64,000 bases of DNA, taken from positions 1 through 64,000 of the forward strand of contig NZ_WQDA01000005.1 of assembly GCF_013032855.1 (NCBI RefSeq), written 5' to 3'. The stretch is from Ruegeria arenilitoris (GTDB lineage Bacteria > Pseudomonadota > Alphaproteobacteria > Rhodobacterales > Rhodobacteraceae). Both the position numbers and the translations under genes were made by a program. Under the pieces are notes generated by a model. That model had not been told where the DNA came from. It worked only from the letters and a program-made list of their open reading frames with translations, and did no database searches. Below, piece by piece: positions 56,028 to 64,000 of the stretch; the stretch's first letter is position 1; every line of letters starts with the position of its first letter.

Positions 56028-57476
56028 ATGGACATGCCACAGCCCAACCCCGACGTTTTGGCCCACAAGGCCAGCGTTCTTGCCCGTCTGCGGCAGGTTC
56101 TTCCCGAAGATGCCATCATTGCCGATCCGTCCGAAACCCGCGCCTATGAGTGCGACGCCCTGACCGCCTACAAATGCGCGCCGATGATCGCGGTTCTGCC
56201 GTCTTCGACGCAGGAGGTCTCGGACATTCTGCGAATCTGCCACGACGAAGGCGTGCCGGTCGTGCCGCGCGGGGCCGGGACCTCGCTGGCCGGTGGGGCG
56301 CTGCCCACCGCCGATTGCGTGATCCTGGGCGTGGCCCGCATGAACGAGGTGCTCGAGGTTGACTATGACAACCGCTTCATCCGTGTGCAGACCGGCCGCA
56401 CCAATCTGAGCGTCACCGGCGCGGTCGAAGAGCAGGATTTCTTCTATGCGCCCGATCCGTCGTCGCAGCTGGCCTGCGCCATCGCGGGCAATATCGCGAT
56501 GAATTCGGGCGGCGCGCATTGCCTGAAATACGGCGTGACCACCAACAACCTGCTGGGCGTGACCATGGTGCTGATGGATGGCCGCGTGGTCGAGATCGGC
56601 GGCGCGCATTTGGATTCCGGCGGTCTGGACCTGCTGGGCGTGGTCTGCGGCTCGGAAGGGCAGCTGGGGGTCGTCACCGAGGCGACTCTGCGCATCCTGC
56701 GCAAGCCCGAGGGCGCGCGCCCGGTCCTAATGGGTTTTGATGACAATGCGGTGGCGGGTGAATGCGTCTCGGACATCATCAAGTCGGGCATCCTGCCCGT
56801 GGCGATCGAGTTCATGGATCGGCTGTGCATCGAGGCCTGCGAGAATTTTGCCCATGCCGGCTATCCGAATTGCGAGGCGCTGCTGATCGTTGAGGTCGAG
56901 GGCTCGGACGCCGAGATCGACAGCCAACTGGCCAAGATCGTCGAGATCGCCAAACGCCACAACCCGGTCGAGCTGCGCGAAAGCCAATCGGCCGAGGAAA
57001 GCGCCCGCATCTGGCTGGGCCGGAAGTCGGCCTTTGGCGCGATGGGGCAGATCAACGACTACATGTGCCTGGACGGCACGATCCCGGTGTCGGCCCTGCC
57101 GGACGTGCTGCGCCGCATCGGCGAACTGAGCAAAGAGTTTGGCTTGCCCGTGGGCAACGTGTTCCACGCCGGCGACGGCAACATGCACCCGCTGATTCTG
57201 TTCGATGCGAACAAGCCCGGCGATCTGGAAAAATGCGAGGCCTTCGGGTCCGAGATCCTGAAACTGTGCGTCGATGCCGGCGGCTGCCTGACCGGTGAGC
57301 ATGGGGTGGGCATCGAAAAGCGTGACCTGATGCATCATCAATACGCGCCGCAGGACCTTGAGGCGCAGATGGCCGTCAAGGACGTGTTCGACCCGAAATG
57401 GCTGCTGAACCCCGCCAAGGTGTTTCCGCTGGATGCCAGTGCGGCCCGCCGCGTCGTGCCGATGGCGGCGGAATGA
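56028..57476 (+). CDS. glcD: Glycolate oxidase subunit GlcD (FAD-linked)
   Basis: The ATG at 56028 follows GGAGG. The 482-residue product has the FAD_binding_4 motif VPRGAGTSLAGGALP (about 81-95), YAPDPSSQ and the C-terminal HAGDGNMHPLI and GEHGVGIEKRDLM segments. It oxidises glycolate to glyoxylate with FAD, together with GlcE and GlcF at the inner membrane. Confidence 0.95.
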   Translation: MDMPQPNPDVLAHKASVLARLRQVLPEDAIIADPSETRAYECDALTAYKCAPMIAVLPSSTQEVSDILRICHDEGVPVVPRGAGTSLAGGALPTADCVILGVARMNEVLEVDYDNRFIRVQTGRTNLSVTGAVEEQDFFYAPDPSSQLACAIAGNIAMNSGGAHCLKYGVTTNNLLGVTMVLMDGRVVEIGGAHLDSGGLDLLGVVCGSEGQLGVVTEATLRILRKPEGARPVLMGFDDNAVAGECVSDIIKSGILPVAIEFMDRLCIEACENFAHAGYPNCEALLIVEVEGSDAEIDSQLAKIVEIAKRHNPVELRESQSAEESARIWLGRKSAFGAMGQINDYMCLDGTIPVSALPDVLRRIGELSKEFGLPVGNVFHAGDGNMHPLILFDANKPGDLEKCEAFGSEILKLCVDAGGCLTGEHGVGIEKRDLMHHQYAPQDLEAQMAVKDVFDPKWLLNPAKVFPLDASAARRVVPMAAE

Positions 57477-58603
57477 ATTCCCAAGACAGAACGGACCCCG
57501 CAATGAGACCTGAATCAGAGTCTGAACTGGCCGAAATCGTGGCCGGGCTGAACGGCCCGGTGCGGATCAAAGGCGGGGGAACCCGTGGCGTGGACGGCCC
57601 CGACCGGGTGCTGAGCACCGAGGGGCTGCGCGGGATCACCCTGTACGAGCCCGGGGCGCTGACGCTTGTGGCGCAGGCCGGAACGCCGCTGGCCGAGATC
57701 GAGGCCGCGTTGGAGGCCGAAGGTCAGCAACTGGCGTTCGAGCCGATGGACCATCGCGCCTTGCTGGGGTCCACGGCCGCGCCCACGATCGGCGGTGTCG
57801 TGGGCGCCAACGTGTCGGGGCCGCGCCGGATCCAGGCCGGGGCCTGCCGCGATTTCCTGCTGGGCGTGCGTTTTGTCGACGGGCAGGGGCAGGTCATCAA
57901 GAATGGCGGCCGGGTGATGAAGAACGTCACCGGCTATGATCTGGTCAAGCTGATGGCCGGGTCCTGGGGCACGCTGGGCGTGCTGACCGAGGTGTCGCTG
58001 AAGGTGCTGCCCAAACCCGAGGCCAGCGCGACGATGGCGATACCTGCCAAGGACGCCGCAACTGCGGTGCGCATCCTGTCCGAGGCGCTGAAATCACCCT
58101 TTGAGGTCACCGGTGCAGCCTATGATCCGCAGCAACAGCGCGCCTTGATCCGGATCGAGGGGTTTGCGGAATCGGTCTCGTACCGCACCGGGCGCCTGCA
58201 GGAGTTGCTGGGCCAGTTCGGCGCGGTTGATCCGGACGAGCCGTCGGACGCCCTGTGGCAGAGGGTCCGCGATGCGGCCGATTTTGCCGACACGCCGGGC
58301 GATGTCTGGCGGATCTCGGTCAAACCCGGCGACGCGCCCGAAATCGCCGCGCGGGCCGAGGCTGATCGGACCCTGTTCGACTGGGGCGGCGGGCTGATCT
58401 GGGCGCTGGTGCCCGCAGGCACCGACCTGCGCGCGCGCCTTGGCGCGTTTTCCGGCCACGCCACGCTGGTGCGGGCCGGGGCCGATACCCTTGCCCGGCT
58501 GGGCCGGTTCCAGCCGGAACCGCAGGGCATTGCGGCTCTGACACAGGGGATTCGTCAGAAATTCGACCCGCGCGGCGTGTTCAACCCCGGGCTGATGGGA
58601 TAG
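57473..58603 (+). CDS. glcE: Glycolate oxidase subunit GlcE (FAD-binding)
   Basis: The ATG at 57473 overlaps the glcD stop (ATGA), giving 376 residues; a second ATG at 57503 matches the common family start (MRPESESELAEIV). The FAD loop VRIKGGGTRG and the STAAPTIGGVVGANVSGPRR segment match GlcE. Confidence 0.92.
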   Translation: MNSQDRTDPAMRPESESELAEIVAGLNGPVRIKGGGTRGVDGPDRVLSTEGLRGITLYEPGALTLVAQAGTPLAEIEAALEAEGQQLAFEPMDHRALLGSTAAPTIGGVVGANVSGPRRIQAGACRDFLLGVRFVDGQGQVIKNGGRVMKNVTGYDLVKLMAGSWGTLGVLTEVSLKVLPKPEASATMAIPAKDAATAVRILSEALKSPFEVTGAAYDPQQQRALIRIEGFAESVSYRTGRLQELLGQFGAVDPDEPSDALWQRVRDAADFADTPGDVWRISVKPGDAPEIAARAEADRTLFDWGGGLIWALVPAGTDLRARLGAFSGHATLVRAGADTLARLGRFQPEPQGIAALTQGIRQKFDPRGVFNPGLMG

Positions 58604-58607
58604 GGCG

Positions 58608-59930
58608 ATGCAGACCACATTCACCGAAGACCAGTTGAAAGACCCCGGCACCCGCCGCGCGAACGAGATTTTGCGCAACTGCGTGCATTGCGGGTTCTGC
58701 ACCGCCACCTGTCCGACCTATCAGGTCCTGGGCGACGAATTGGACAGCCCCCGCGGGCGCATCTACCTGATCAAGGACATGCTGGAAAACGAGCGTGTGC
58801 CGGATGAAAAGACCGTCAAACATATCGACCGCTGCCTGTCCTGTCTGGCCTGCATGACGACCTGCCCGTCGGGCGTGCATTACATGCATCTGGTCGATCA
58901 CGCGCGTGAATATATCGAAAACCGCTACACGCGCCCCTTCTCGGACCGGGCGCTGCGGTGGGTTCTGGCGCGGATCCTGCCCTATCCGATGCGATTCCGC
59001 TGGGCGCTGATCGGGGCCAAGCTGGGGCGGCCGTTCCGCTTTCTGATGCCCGACGCGCGCCTGAAGGCGATGCTGGACATGGCGCCGAAACACATCCCGC
59101 CAGTCAGCCGCAATGACGAGCCCCAAAGCTTTGCGCCCAAGGGGCAGGCGATCAATCGCGTGGCTCTGATGACGGGCTGTGCGCAAAAGGCGCTGAACAC
59201 CGACATCAACGATGCCACGATCCGCCTGCTGACCCGGCTGGGCTGCGAGGTCGTTGTGGCCGAGGGCGCCGGCTGCTGCGGAGCGTTGACCCATCACATG
59301 GGCAAGACCCGCGAAAGCCATGCCACCGCCGCCGCCAATATCCGTGCCTGGACGCGCGAGATGGACGGCAAGGGATTGGATGCGATCGTCATCAACACCT
59401 CGGGCTGCGGCACCACCGTCAAGGATTACGGGCACATGTTCCGCGACGATCCGCTGGCCGAGGACGCGGCCCGGGTGTCGGGCATTGCCATGGATGTCAG
59501 CGAATTCTTGATGCAGCTGGACTTGCCGCTGGGTGACGACAAGGGACTGACGGTGGCCTATCACGCGGCCTGCTCGCTGCAACACGGGCAGCAGATCAAG
59601 ACCTATCCCAAAGACCTGCTGAAAAGGGCGGGGTTCACCGTGGTCGAACCCGCCGACAGCCACCTGTGCTGTGGCAGCGCGGGCACCTACAACCTGATGC
59701 AGCCCGAGATCTCGGCCAAGTTGAAACAGCGCAAGGTGCGCACGCTCGAGGCCAAGAACCCCGATCTGATCGCGGCCGGCAACATCGGCTGCATGATGCA
59801 GATCGGGTCGGGCACCCGACTGCCCATCGTGCATACGGTCGAGCTGTTGGATTGGGCCACGGGCGGGCCTCGGCCCCCTGCGCTGGATCGGGCCGGACAG
59901 TCTGCGGATTCGGTTCCGATCCTGCGGTGA
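58608..59930 (+). CDS. glcF: Glycolate oxidase iron-sulfur subunit GlcF
   Basis: The 440-residue protein has two 4Fe-4S motifs: CVHCGFCTATCPTY (about 25-38) and CLSCLACMTTCP (about 75-86). The CCG-type cysteine-rich segments GAGCCGAL and HLCCGSAGTYNLM follow. It passes electrons from GlcDE to the quinone pool. It starts four bases after glcE. Confidence 0.95.
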   Translation: MQTTFTEDQLKDPGTRRANEILRNCVHCGFCTATCPTYQVLGDELDSPRGRIYLIKDMLENERVPDEKTVKHIDRCLSCLACMTTCPSGVHYMHLVDHAREYIENRYTRPFSDRALRWVLARILPYPMRFRWALIGAKLGRPFRFLMPDARLKAMLDMAPKHIPPVSRNDEPQSFAPKGQAINRVALMTGCAQKALNTDINDATIRLLTRLGCEVVVAEGAGCCGALTHHMGKTRESHATAAANIRAWTREMDGKGLDAIVINTSGCGTTVKDYGHMFRDDPLAEDAARVSGIAMDVSEFLMQLDLPLGDDKGLTVAYHAACSLQHGQQIKTYPKDLLKRAGFTVVEPADSHLCCGSAGTYNLMQPEISAKLKQRKVRTLEAKNPDLIAAGNIGCMMQIGSGTRLPIVHTVELLDWATGGPRPPALDRAGQSADSVPILR

Positions 59931-59936
59931 TCGGGC

Positions 59937-59956
59937 CTGATGCGCCGACGCATCAG
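59937..59956 (+). terminator. Stem-loop after glcF
   Basis: CTGATGCG-CCGA-CGCATCAG is a perfect 8-bp stem six bases after the glcF stop, with no T-run. A weak terminator or 3' end stabiliser. Confidence 0.4.
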
Positions 59957-60034
59957 TCTGGTGCGGATTAGGCCCGGTCCGGCTCTGCCCTATTTTCGCC
60001 AAACGCCACGCGTAAGTAGATTGGCCGATACCTC

Positions 60035-60841
60035 ATGCCGGAGAACCGCGTGCGCACATGGATCAGGGCGATAGCGTTATGTGTTCTGCCATTGGCAGCC
60101 ACGGCGCAGGATACTGGGCTGCAAAGCCTTGAAACCTCGGATTCCGGACGCGAATGGATGGCGGTCGGACGGCTGAACATCAACGGCACCGGCTTCTGCA
60201 CTGGCGCGTTGATCTCACCCACCCTTGTTCTGACCGCAGCGCATTGCCTGTTCGACCAAGCAACCCGCCAACGAATTGATCCGGGCCAAATCGAGTTTCT
60301 GGCGGGGTGGCGACATGGCCGCGCATCGGCCTATCGCACGGCGCGCCAGGCGGTCATTCATCCGGAATACGAGTATGACCGCGCCGCATCTGTCAGCCGC
60401 GTGCGCCACGACGTCGCGCTGATCGAGTTGTGGCAGCCGATCCGAAATACGACCGTGATCCCGTTTGAAACCGGCTACAGGCCAACGCGTGGCGAGGATG
60501 TCGGAGTGGTTTCGTACGCCCACAACCGCGCAGAAGCCCCTTCGCTGCAACAGGTCTGCTCGGTCATGGCGCAGCAATCGGGGGTGCTGGTCATGTCCTG
60601 TGACGTGGATTTGGGTGCGTCCGGCGCACCGATCTTCTCGTTCTCAGGGGATCACCCCCGGATCGTATCGGTCGTGTCCGCCAAGGCCGAATTGGAAGGC
60701 CGGCGGGTATCGTTGGGAACAGCGCTGGAAGAGTCGCTGGAGGTGCTGCGCACCGAGCTGTCCGCAGGGAATGGATTTGGCGCCTCCGGCAATACGCTCG
60801 AGCCTGGAAAGAACGTCGGCGCAAGGTTTGTCCGGCCATGA
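60035..60841 (+). CDS. Secreted trypsin-like serine protease (S1 family), first of a tandem pair
   Basis: The 268-residue product has a signal peptide ending ATAQ. The catalytic triad is visible: His in VLTAAHC, Asp in RHDVALIEL and Ser in CDVDLGASGAPIF. Cysteines around these motifs may form disulfides. It is exported and probably processes envelope or environmental protein. It overlaps the next gene by four bases (ATGA). GTG codons near the start leave some doubt about the exact N-terminus. Confidence 0.88.
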   Translation: MPENRVRTWIRAIALCVLPLAATAQDTGLQSLETSDSGREWMAVGRLNINGTGFCTGALISPTLVLTAAHCLFDQATRQRIDPGQIEFLAGWRHGRASAYRTARQAVIHPEYEYDRAASVSRVRHDVALIELWQPIRNTTVIPFETGYRPTRGEDVGVVSYAHNRAEAPSLQQVCSVMAQQSGVLVMSCDVDLGASGAPIFSFSGDHPRIVSVVSAKAELEGRRVSLGTALEESLEVLRTELSAGNGFGASGNTLEPGKNVGARFVRP

Positions 60842-61656
60842 CCTGCCGTATCGTGACATTGGCCCTGATTTTGGCCGGGATTGCTGCGTCGGCGGTGGCC
60901 CAGGACAGTGGCAAGCGCCGGCTAACCGATCGGGACGACCTGTATGGTTGGGAGGCGATCGGGCGGTTGGACATCGGAGACCGCTCGTTCTGCACCGGCA
61001 CGCTGATCGCGCAGGATCTTGTTCTGACCGCAGCCCATTGTGCGACGGACAAGGCCACCGGCCGGACCTACGCACCCGGCGAAGTCACCTTTCGCGCAGG
61101 TTTGAGCGATGGACATGCGCTTGCAGAAGGCACGGTCGTGCAGATCGCCGTCCTTCCGGACTATGATCCACGGGTTGGCCTGTCACCCGAGATGGTCCGG
61201 GTCGATGTCGCCCTGATGCGACTGGATCAACCGATCCCGTATACCGTCGCCAACCCATTTGCATTGCACAGTGGCCGGGTCGCCGGGGATGAGATCAGCA
61301 TCGCTTCGTACGGGCGCGGCCGATCCGAGGCAATCACGCGCCAGCGGTCCTGCCGGATTCTGGAGCGGCGCCAAGGTTTGATTACCTTCAATTGCGATGT
61401 CACGTTTGGATCTTCCGGTTCGGCAATTCTGGCCCGCAATGGGCCGCGTTGGCAGATCCTTTCTGTGGTATCTGCGGTTGGTACCGACGGCCGTCGGAAG
61501 GTCGGGTTCGGCATGGAACTTGAGGGGATCGTCTCGGACCTCAAGGCCATCATGCGGCGGGATGCGCCGCAGCCAAAGGCCAAGATCCGGCGGCTGCAGG
61601 TCGGCTCGGGCAAGTCCAGCTCAGGCGCGAAATTCATCAGCTCCGGCGGGTCTTGA
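60838..61656 (+). CDS. Secreted trypsin-like serine protease (S1 family), second of a tandem pair
   Basis: The 272-residue protein has a signal peptide (ALILAGIAASAVAQ), catalytic His in VLTAAHC, Asp in RVDVALMRL and Ser in CDVTFGSSGSAIL. It is a clear paralogue of the preceding gene in an overlapping pair. The basic tail (KAKIRRLQVGSGKSSSGAKF) is shared in style with the first copy. An RpoH-type promoter for hsp20 overlaps its stop codon. Confidence 0.88.
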   Translation: MTCRIVTLALILAGIAASAVAQDSGKRRLTDRDDLYGWEAIGRLDIGDRSFCTGTLIAQDLVLTAAHCATDKATGRTYAPGEVTFRAGLSDGHALAEGTVVQIAVLPDYDPRVGLSPEMVRVDVALMRLDQPIPYTVANPFALHSGRVAGDEISIASYGRGRSEAITRQRSCRILERRQGLITFNCDVTFGSSGSAILARNGPRWQILSVVSAVGTDGRRKVGFGMELEGIVSDLKAIMRRDAPQPKAKIRRLQVGSGKSSSGAKFISSGGS

Positions 61657-61680
61657 ACTCAGCCAGATCCTTTCCCATTT
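61652..61680 (+). promoter_or_regulatory. RpoH (sigma-32) promoter for hsp20
   Basis: CTTGAA (61652-61657), a 16-base spacer and CCCATTT (61674-61680) match the heat-shock sigma consensus CTTGAA-N13-17-CCCATnT. The -35 overlaps the protease stop (TGA at 61654-61656). It lies about 100 bases before the hsp20 ATG. Confidence 0.75.
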
Positions 61681-61780
61681 CATGTGTGTCGGGCAGCCAA
61701 ACCGGGGTCCGACGATGACCAACGCCCGTCCAATCGGAGGGCAAAACTCGTAAATCGCTCTGAACATGAGGATAACGAAC

Positions 61781-62248
61781 ATGCGTAGCTTTGATTTTGC
61801 ACCACTGCACCGTGCAACCGTCGGCTTTGACCAGATTGCCGACATCATGGATCGGGTCATGACCAGCGAAGTGTCACAACCCAGCTATCCCCCGTACAAC
61901 ATCGAAAAAACCGATGCCGATGCGTATCGCATTTCGATCGCAGTCGCCGGCTTTGCCGAAGATGACCTGACGATCGAAGTCAAGGAAAACGCGCTGGTCG
62001 TGGCCGGTAAGAAAGCCACCGAAGACACCAAGCGCACCTATCTGCATCGCGGCATCGCCACCCGCGCCTTCGAGCGTCGTTTTGCTCTGGCCGACCACGT
62101 CCGCGTGACCGGCGCCAGCCTGGAAAACGGCATGCTGCACATCGACCTGAAGCGCGAGGTGCCCGAAGCGCTGAAACCGCGCCGGATCGAGATCACCTCG
62201 ACCAAGGCGATCGAAAAGGACGTGGTTGACGCCAAGCCCGTGAACTGA
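61781..62248 (+). CDS. Small heat-shock protein (Hsp20/alpha-crystallin family)
   Basis: The ATG at 61781 (GAGGATAAC upstream) gives 155 residues with an N-terminal MRSFDFAPLHRATVGFDQIADIMDR segment and a central alpha-crystallin domain (YNIEKTDADAYRISIAVAGFAEDDLTIEVKENALVVAGKK). A typical ALENGMLHIDLKREVPEALKPRRIEI end follows. This is the IbpA type of sHsp that holds unfolded protein. An RpoH promoter upstream fits heat induction. An earlier ATG at 61766 is in frame but lacks a good ribosome site. Confidence 0.94.
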   Translation: MRSFDFAPLHRATVGFDQIADIMDRVMTSEVSQPSYPPYNIEKTDADAYRISIAVAGFAEDDLTIEVKENALVVAGKKATEDTKRTYLHRGIATRAFERRFALADHVRVTGASLENGMLHIDLKREVPEALKPRRIEITSTKAIEKDVVDAKPVN

Positions 62249-62300
62249 GGCTGAGACCGCCCAAGCGGCGATGATCGTCTCCTCCCTCGGTTGTCGCACA

Positions 62301-62332
62301 ACCCCGCGTTCCTCCGGACGCGGGGTTTTTCA
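62301..62332 (+). terminator. Intrinsic terminator after hsp20
   Basis: AACCCCGCG-TTCCTCCGGA-CGCGGGGTT with TTTT gives a clear stem and T-run 50 bases after the hsp20 stop. Confidence 0.88.
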
Positions 62333-62343
62333 TGACGGTTGCA

Positions 62344-62372
62344 AAGAAAAAGGGCGCCCAGAGGCGCCCTTG
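62344..62372 (-). terminator. Intrinsic terminator after gabD
   Basis: On the reverse strand AAGGGCGCC-TCTG-GGCGCCCTT is followed by a T-rich tract (TTTTTCTTT). It lies 18 bases after the gabD stop. Confidence 0.82.
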
Positions 62373-62389
62373 TCTCATGGTCCGTCCGA

Positions 62390-63865
62390 TCAGACCGCCA
62401 TGCAGATGTATTTCATCTCGAGATAGTCTTCCATGCCGTGGTGGCTGCCTTCACGGCCAAGGCCGGATTGCTTGACACCACCAAACGGGCCCAGTTCCGA
62501 GCTGATGATGCCGGTGTTGATGCCGACGATGCCGTATTCCAGCGCCTCGGCCACCTTGTACACGCGGCTCAAATCCTTGGCGTAGAAATACGAGGCGAGG
62601 CCGAAGATCGTGTCATTGGCCATGGCGATGACCTCGTCCTCGTCCTCGAACTTGAACAGAGGCGCCAGCGGGCCAAAGGTCTCTTCCTGCGCGACCTTCA
62701 TGTCCTGGGTCACGTCGGTGATGATCGTCGGCTGGAAGAAGGTGCCGCCCAGATCGTGCGGCAGGCCACCGGTCAGGATCGCGCCGCCATTGGCCGTGGC
62801 ATCGGCGATGTGCTCCTGCACCTTGGCCACCGCCTCGTCGCTGATCAGCGGGCCGGTCGTTGTGCCATCGGACAGGCCGTCGCCGATTTTCAATGCCTCG
62901 ACCGCGGCCTTGAGCTTGGCGGCAAAGGCGTCATAGACACCGGCCTGCACATAGATGCGGTTGGCACAGACGCAGGTCTGGCCGTTGTTGCGGAATTTGC
63001 ACAGCATCGCGCCTTCGACGGCGGCATCCAGATCGGCGTCGTCGAACACGATGAACGGCGCGTTGCCGCCCAGCTCCATCGAGCATTTCATGACCTGGTC
63101 CGCGGCCTGACGCAGCAAGATCCGGCCCACCTCGGTCGAGCCGGTAAAGGTCAGCTTGCGCACGCCGGGGTTCTCGCAGAACTCCTTGCCGATCTCGCTG
63201 GCCTGTGACGAGGGCACCACGTTGAACACACCCGCCGGAATGCCGGCCTGTTCGGCCAGCAGCGCCAGCACCAGCGCCGACAGGGGCGTTTCGGTGGCCG
63301 GGCGCGCGACAAAGGCGCAGCCGGCGGCCAGTGCCGGGCCCGCCTTGCGCGTGATCATCGCGTTGGGGAAGTTCCACGGCGTGATCGAGGCCGCCACCCC
63401 GATCGGCTGTTTCAGCACCATGATCCGCTTGTCGCGCTGATGGCCGGGGATGGTCTCGCCATAGACCCGCTTGGCCTCTTCGCCGAAAAATTCGATGAAG
63501 GAGGCGCCATAGGCGATCTCGCCCACCGCCTCGGCCAGGGGCTTGCCTTGCTCGGCGGTCAGGATCTTGCCCAGATCCTCGGCGTTTTCCATCATCAGGT
63601 CGAACCACCGGCGCAGGATCGTGGCGCGCTCCTTGCCGGTCAGCTTGGCCCATTCCTTCTGTGCGGCCTCGGCCTGCGCGATGGCACCGGCCACCTGGGC
63701 GCGGCTGACATCCGCGACCTCGGCGATCACGTCGCCGCGGGCCGGATTGGTGACGGCAAAGGTGCCGTTGTCACCATCGACCCATTGCCCGCCGATATAG
63801 GCCTTGGTGACCAGAAGGTCGGGGTTCTTCAAAAGCGATTTCAGGTCGGTCGTGGTATCCAGCAT
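62390..63865 (-). CDS. gabD: NAD(P)-dependent succinate-semialdehyde dehydrogenase
   Basis: The ATG at 63865 (GGAGG upstream) gives 491 residues. It has the cofactor region ITPWNFPNAMITRKAGPALAAGC, the catalytic Glu in MELGGNAPFIV and the catalytic Cys in NGQTCVCANR, with the C-terminal GVKQSGLGREGSHHGMEDYLEMKYICM typical of GabD. It oxidises succinate semialdehyde in GABA breakdown. No gabT or gabP is adjacent, so substrate choice rests on the family. Confidence 0.9.
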   Translation of the reverse strand: MLDTTTDLKSLLKNPDLLVTKAYIGGQWVDGDNGTFAVTNPARGDVIAEVADVSRAQVAGAIAQAEAAQKEWAKLTGKERATILRRWFDLMMENAEDLGKILTAEQGKPLAEAVGEIAYGASFIEFFGEEAKRVYGETIPGHQRDKRIMVLKQPIGVAASITPWNFPNAMITRKAGPALAAGCAFVARPATETPLSALVLALLAEQAGIPAGVFNVVPSSQASEIGKEFCENPGVRKLTFTGSTEVGRILLRQAADQVMKCSMELGGNAPFIVFDDADLDAAVEGAMLCKFRNNGQTCVCANRIYVQAGVYDAFAAKLKAAVEALKIGDGLSDGTTTGPLISDEAVAKVQEHIADATANGGAILTGGLPHDLGGTFFQPTIITDVTQDMKVAQEETFGPLAPLFKFEDEDEVIAMANDTIFGLASYFYAKDLSRVYKVAEALEYGIVGINTGIISSELGPFGGVKQSGLGREGSHHGMEDYLEMKYICMAV

Positions 63866-64000
63866 GGGTCGGCCTCCGGGCAGGGAAAGAATTTGCGCGT
63901 ACCCAATCAGGTGGCGCAGAACATGTCTAGGGCCACCCGGGGGCGTCAATCAATCCAGATTTGATCAAAAAATAGATCGGCGTGCGATGCAAGGGCCGGA
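63866..64000. other. Upstream region of gabD at the window end
   Basis: The reverse-strand promoter of gabD must lie here. I see no clear operator. The sequence beyond the window is not visible. Confidence 0.4.

Noticed and set aside
61657..61780. ROSE-like RNA thermometer in the hsp20 leader
   Set aside because: No stem masking the Shine-Dalgarno with the usual UUGCU element could be drawn convincingly; the RpoH promoter already explains heat control.

Overview
The window looks like a chromosomal segment of a marine Rhodobacteraceae (Roseobacter-group, Ruegeria-like) alphaproteobacterium. It is GC-rich, uses GGAGG-type ribosome binding sites, and carries a typical set for that group: a LacI-governed myo-inositol locus, saccharopine-type lysine genes, a GlnK-Amt pair, glycolate oxidase GlcDEF and leuBCD. 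The genus is inferred from gene content only; no database search was possible.

Left edge (1-2930): the 3' part of an initiator tRNA-fMet is followed by about 2.6 kb of AT-richer sequence. This holds a methyltransferase-like gene, a broken glycosyltransferase fragment and a GT8 glycosyltransferase. The last 14 bases of the tRNA are repeated exactly at 2696-2709, which marks a small integrated element or its remnant. A decayed second tRNA-fMet copy lies at 135-185.

2.9-12.3 kb: a MAPEG protein, a YCII/DGPF protein and an ECF42-type sigma factor; a small orphan gene facing mgtE across an 18-bp perfect palindrome; a retropepsin-like protease / RimK ATP-grasp / AstE-AspA cassette; and a HlyD-ATPase-permease ABC exporter.

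12.5-29 kb: a myo-inositol uptake and catabolism locus (iolG, a three-gene ABC importer, iolD, iolE, a PhyH-type dioxygenase, iolB, an SDR, a VOC protein, iolJ, a second iolB-like gene, iolC, two Gfo/Idh/MocA dehydrogenases and a LacI repressor). Copies of a 16-bp palindrome, TTGCAACCGGTTGCAA, lie at its promoters and beside the repressor gene. IolA is not in the window. The dioxygenase, the SDR and the second IolB are the least explained parts.

29-41 kb: saccharopine dehydrogenase-like and ALDH7 genes (lysine/aminoadipate catabolism); a beta-1,6-GlcNAc transferase-like gene facing a sulfotransferase; ilvD facing an XRE-cupin regulator across two palindromic operators; sseA and an aspartate-type aminotransferase; and amt with glnK.

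41-56 kb: a class A penicillin-binding protein; leuB, leuD and leuC, with an HdeD-like gene between leuD and leuC; a LysR gene facing an epimerase; a secreted EEP-family protein with a membrane partner; an MscS channel; and rsfS (with an 18-codon overlapping upstream ORF), rlmH and a flavodoxin-like gene.

56-64 kb: glcDEF with an inverted repeat just upstream, two tandem trypsin-like secreted proteases, an hsp20 gene with a good RpoH promoter match overlapping the end of the second protease, and a gabD-type succinate-semialdehyde dehydrogenase. No CRISPR array, intact transposase, phage module or rRNA was seen.
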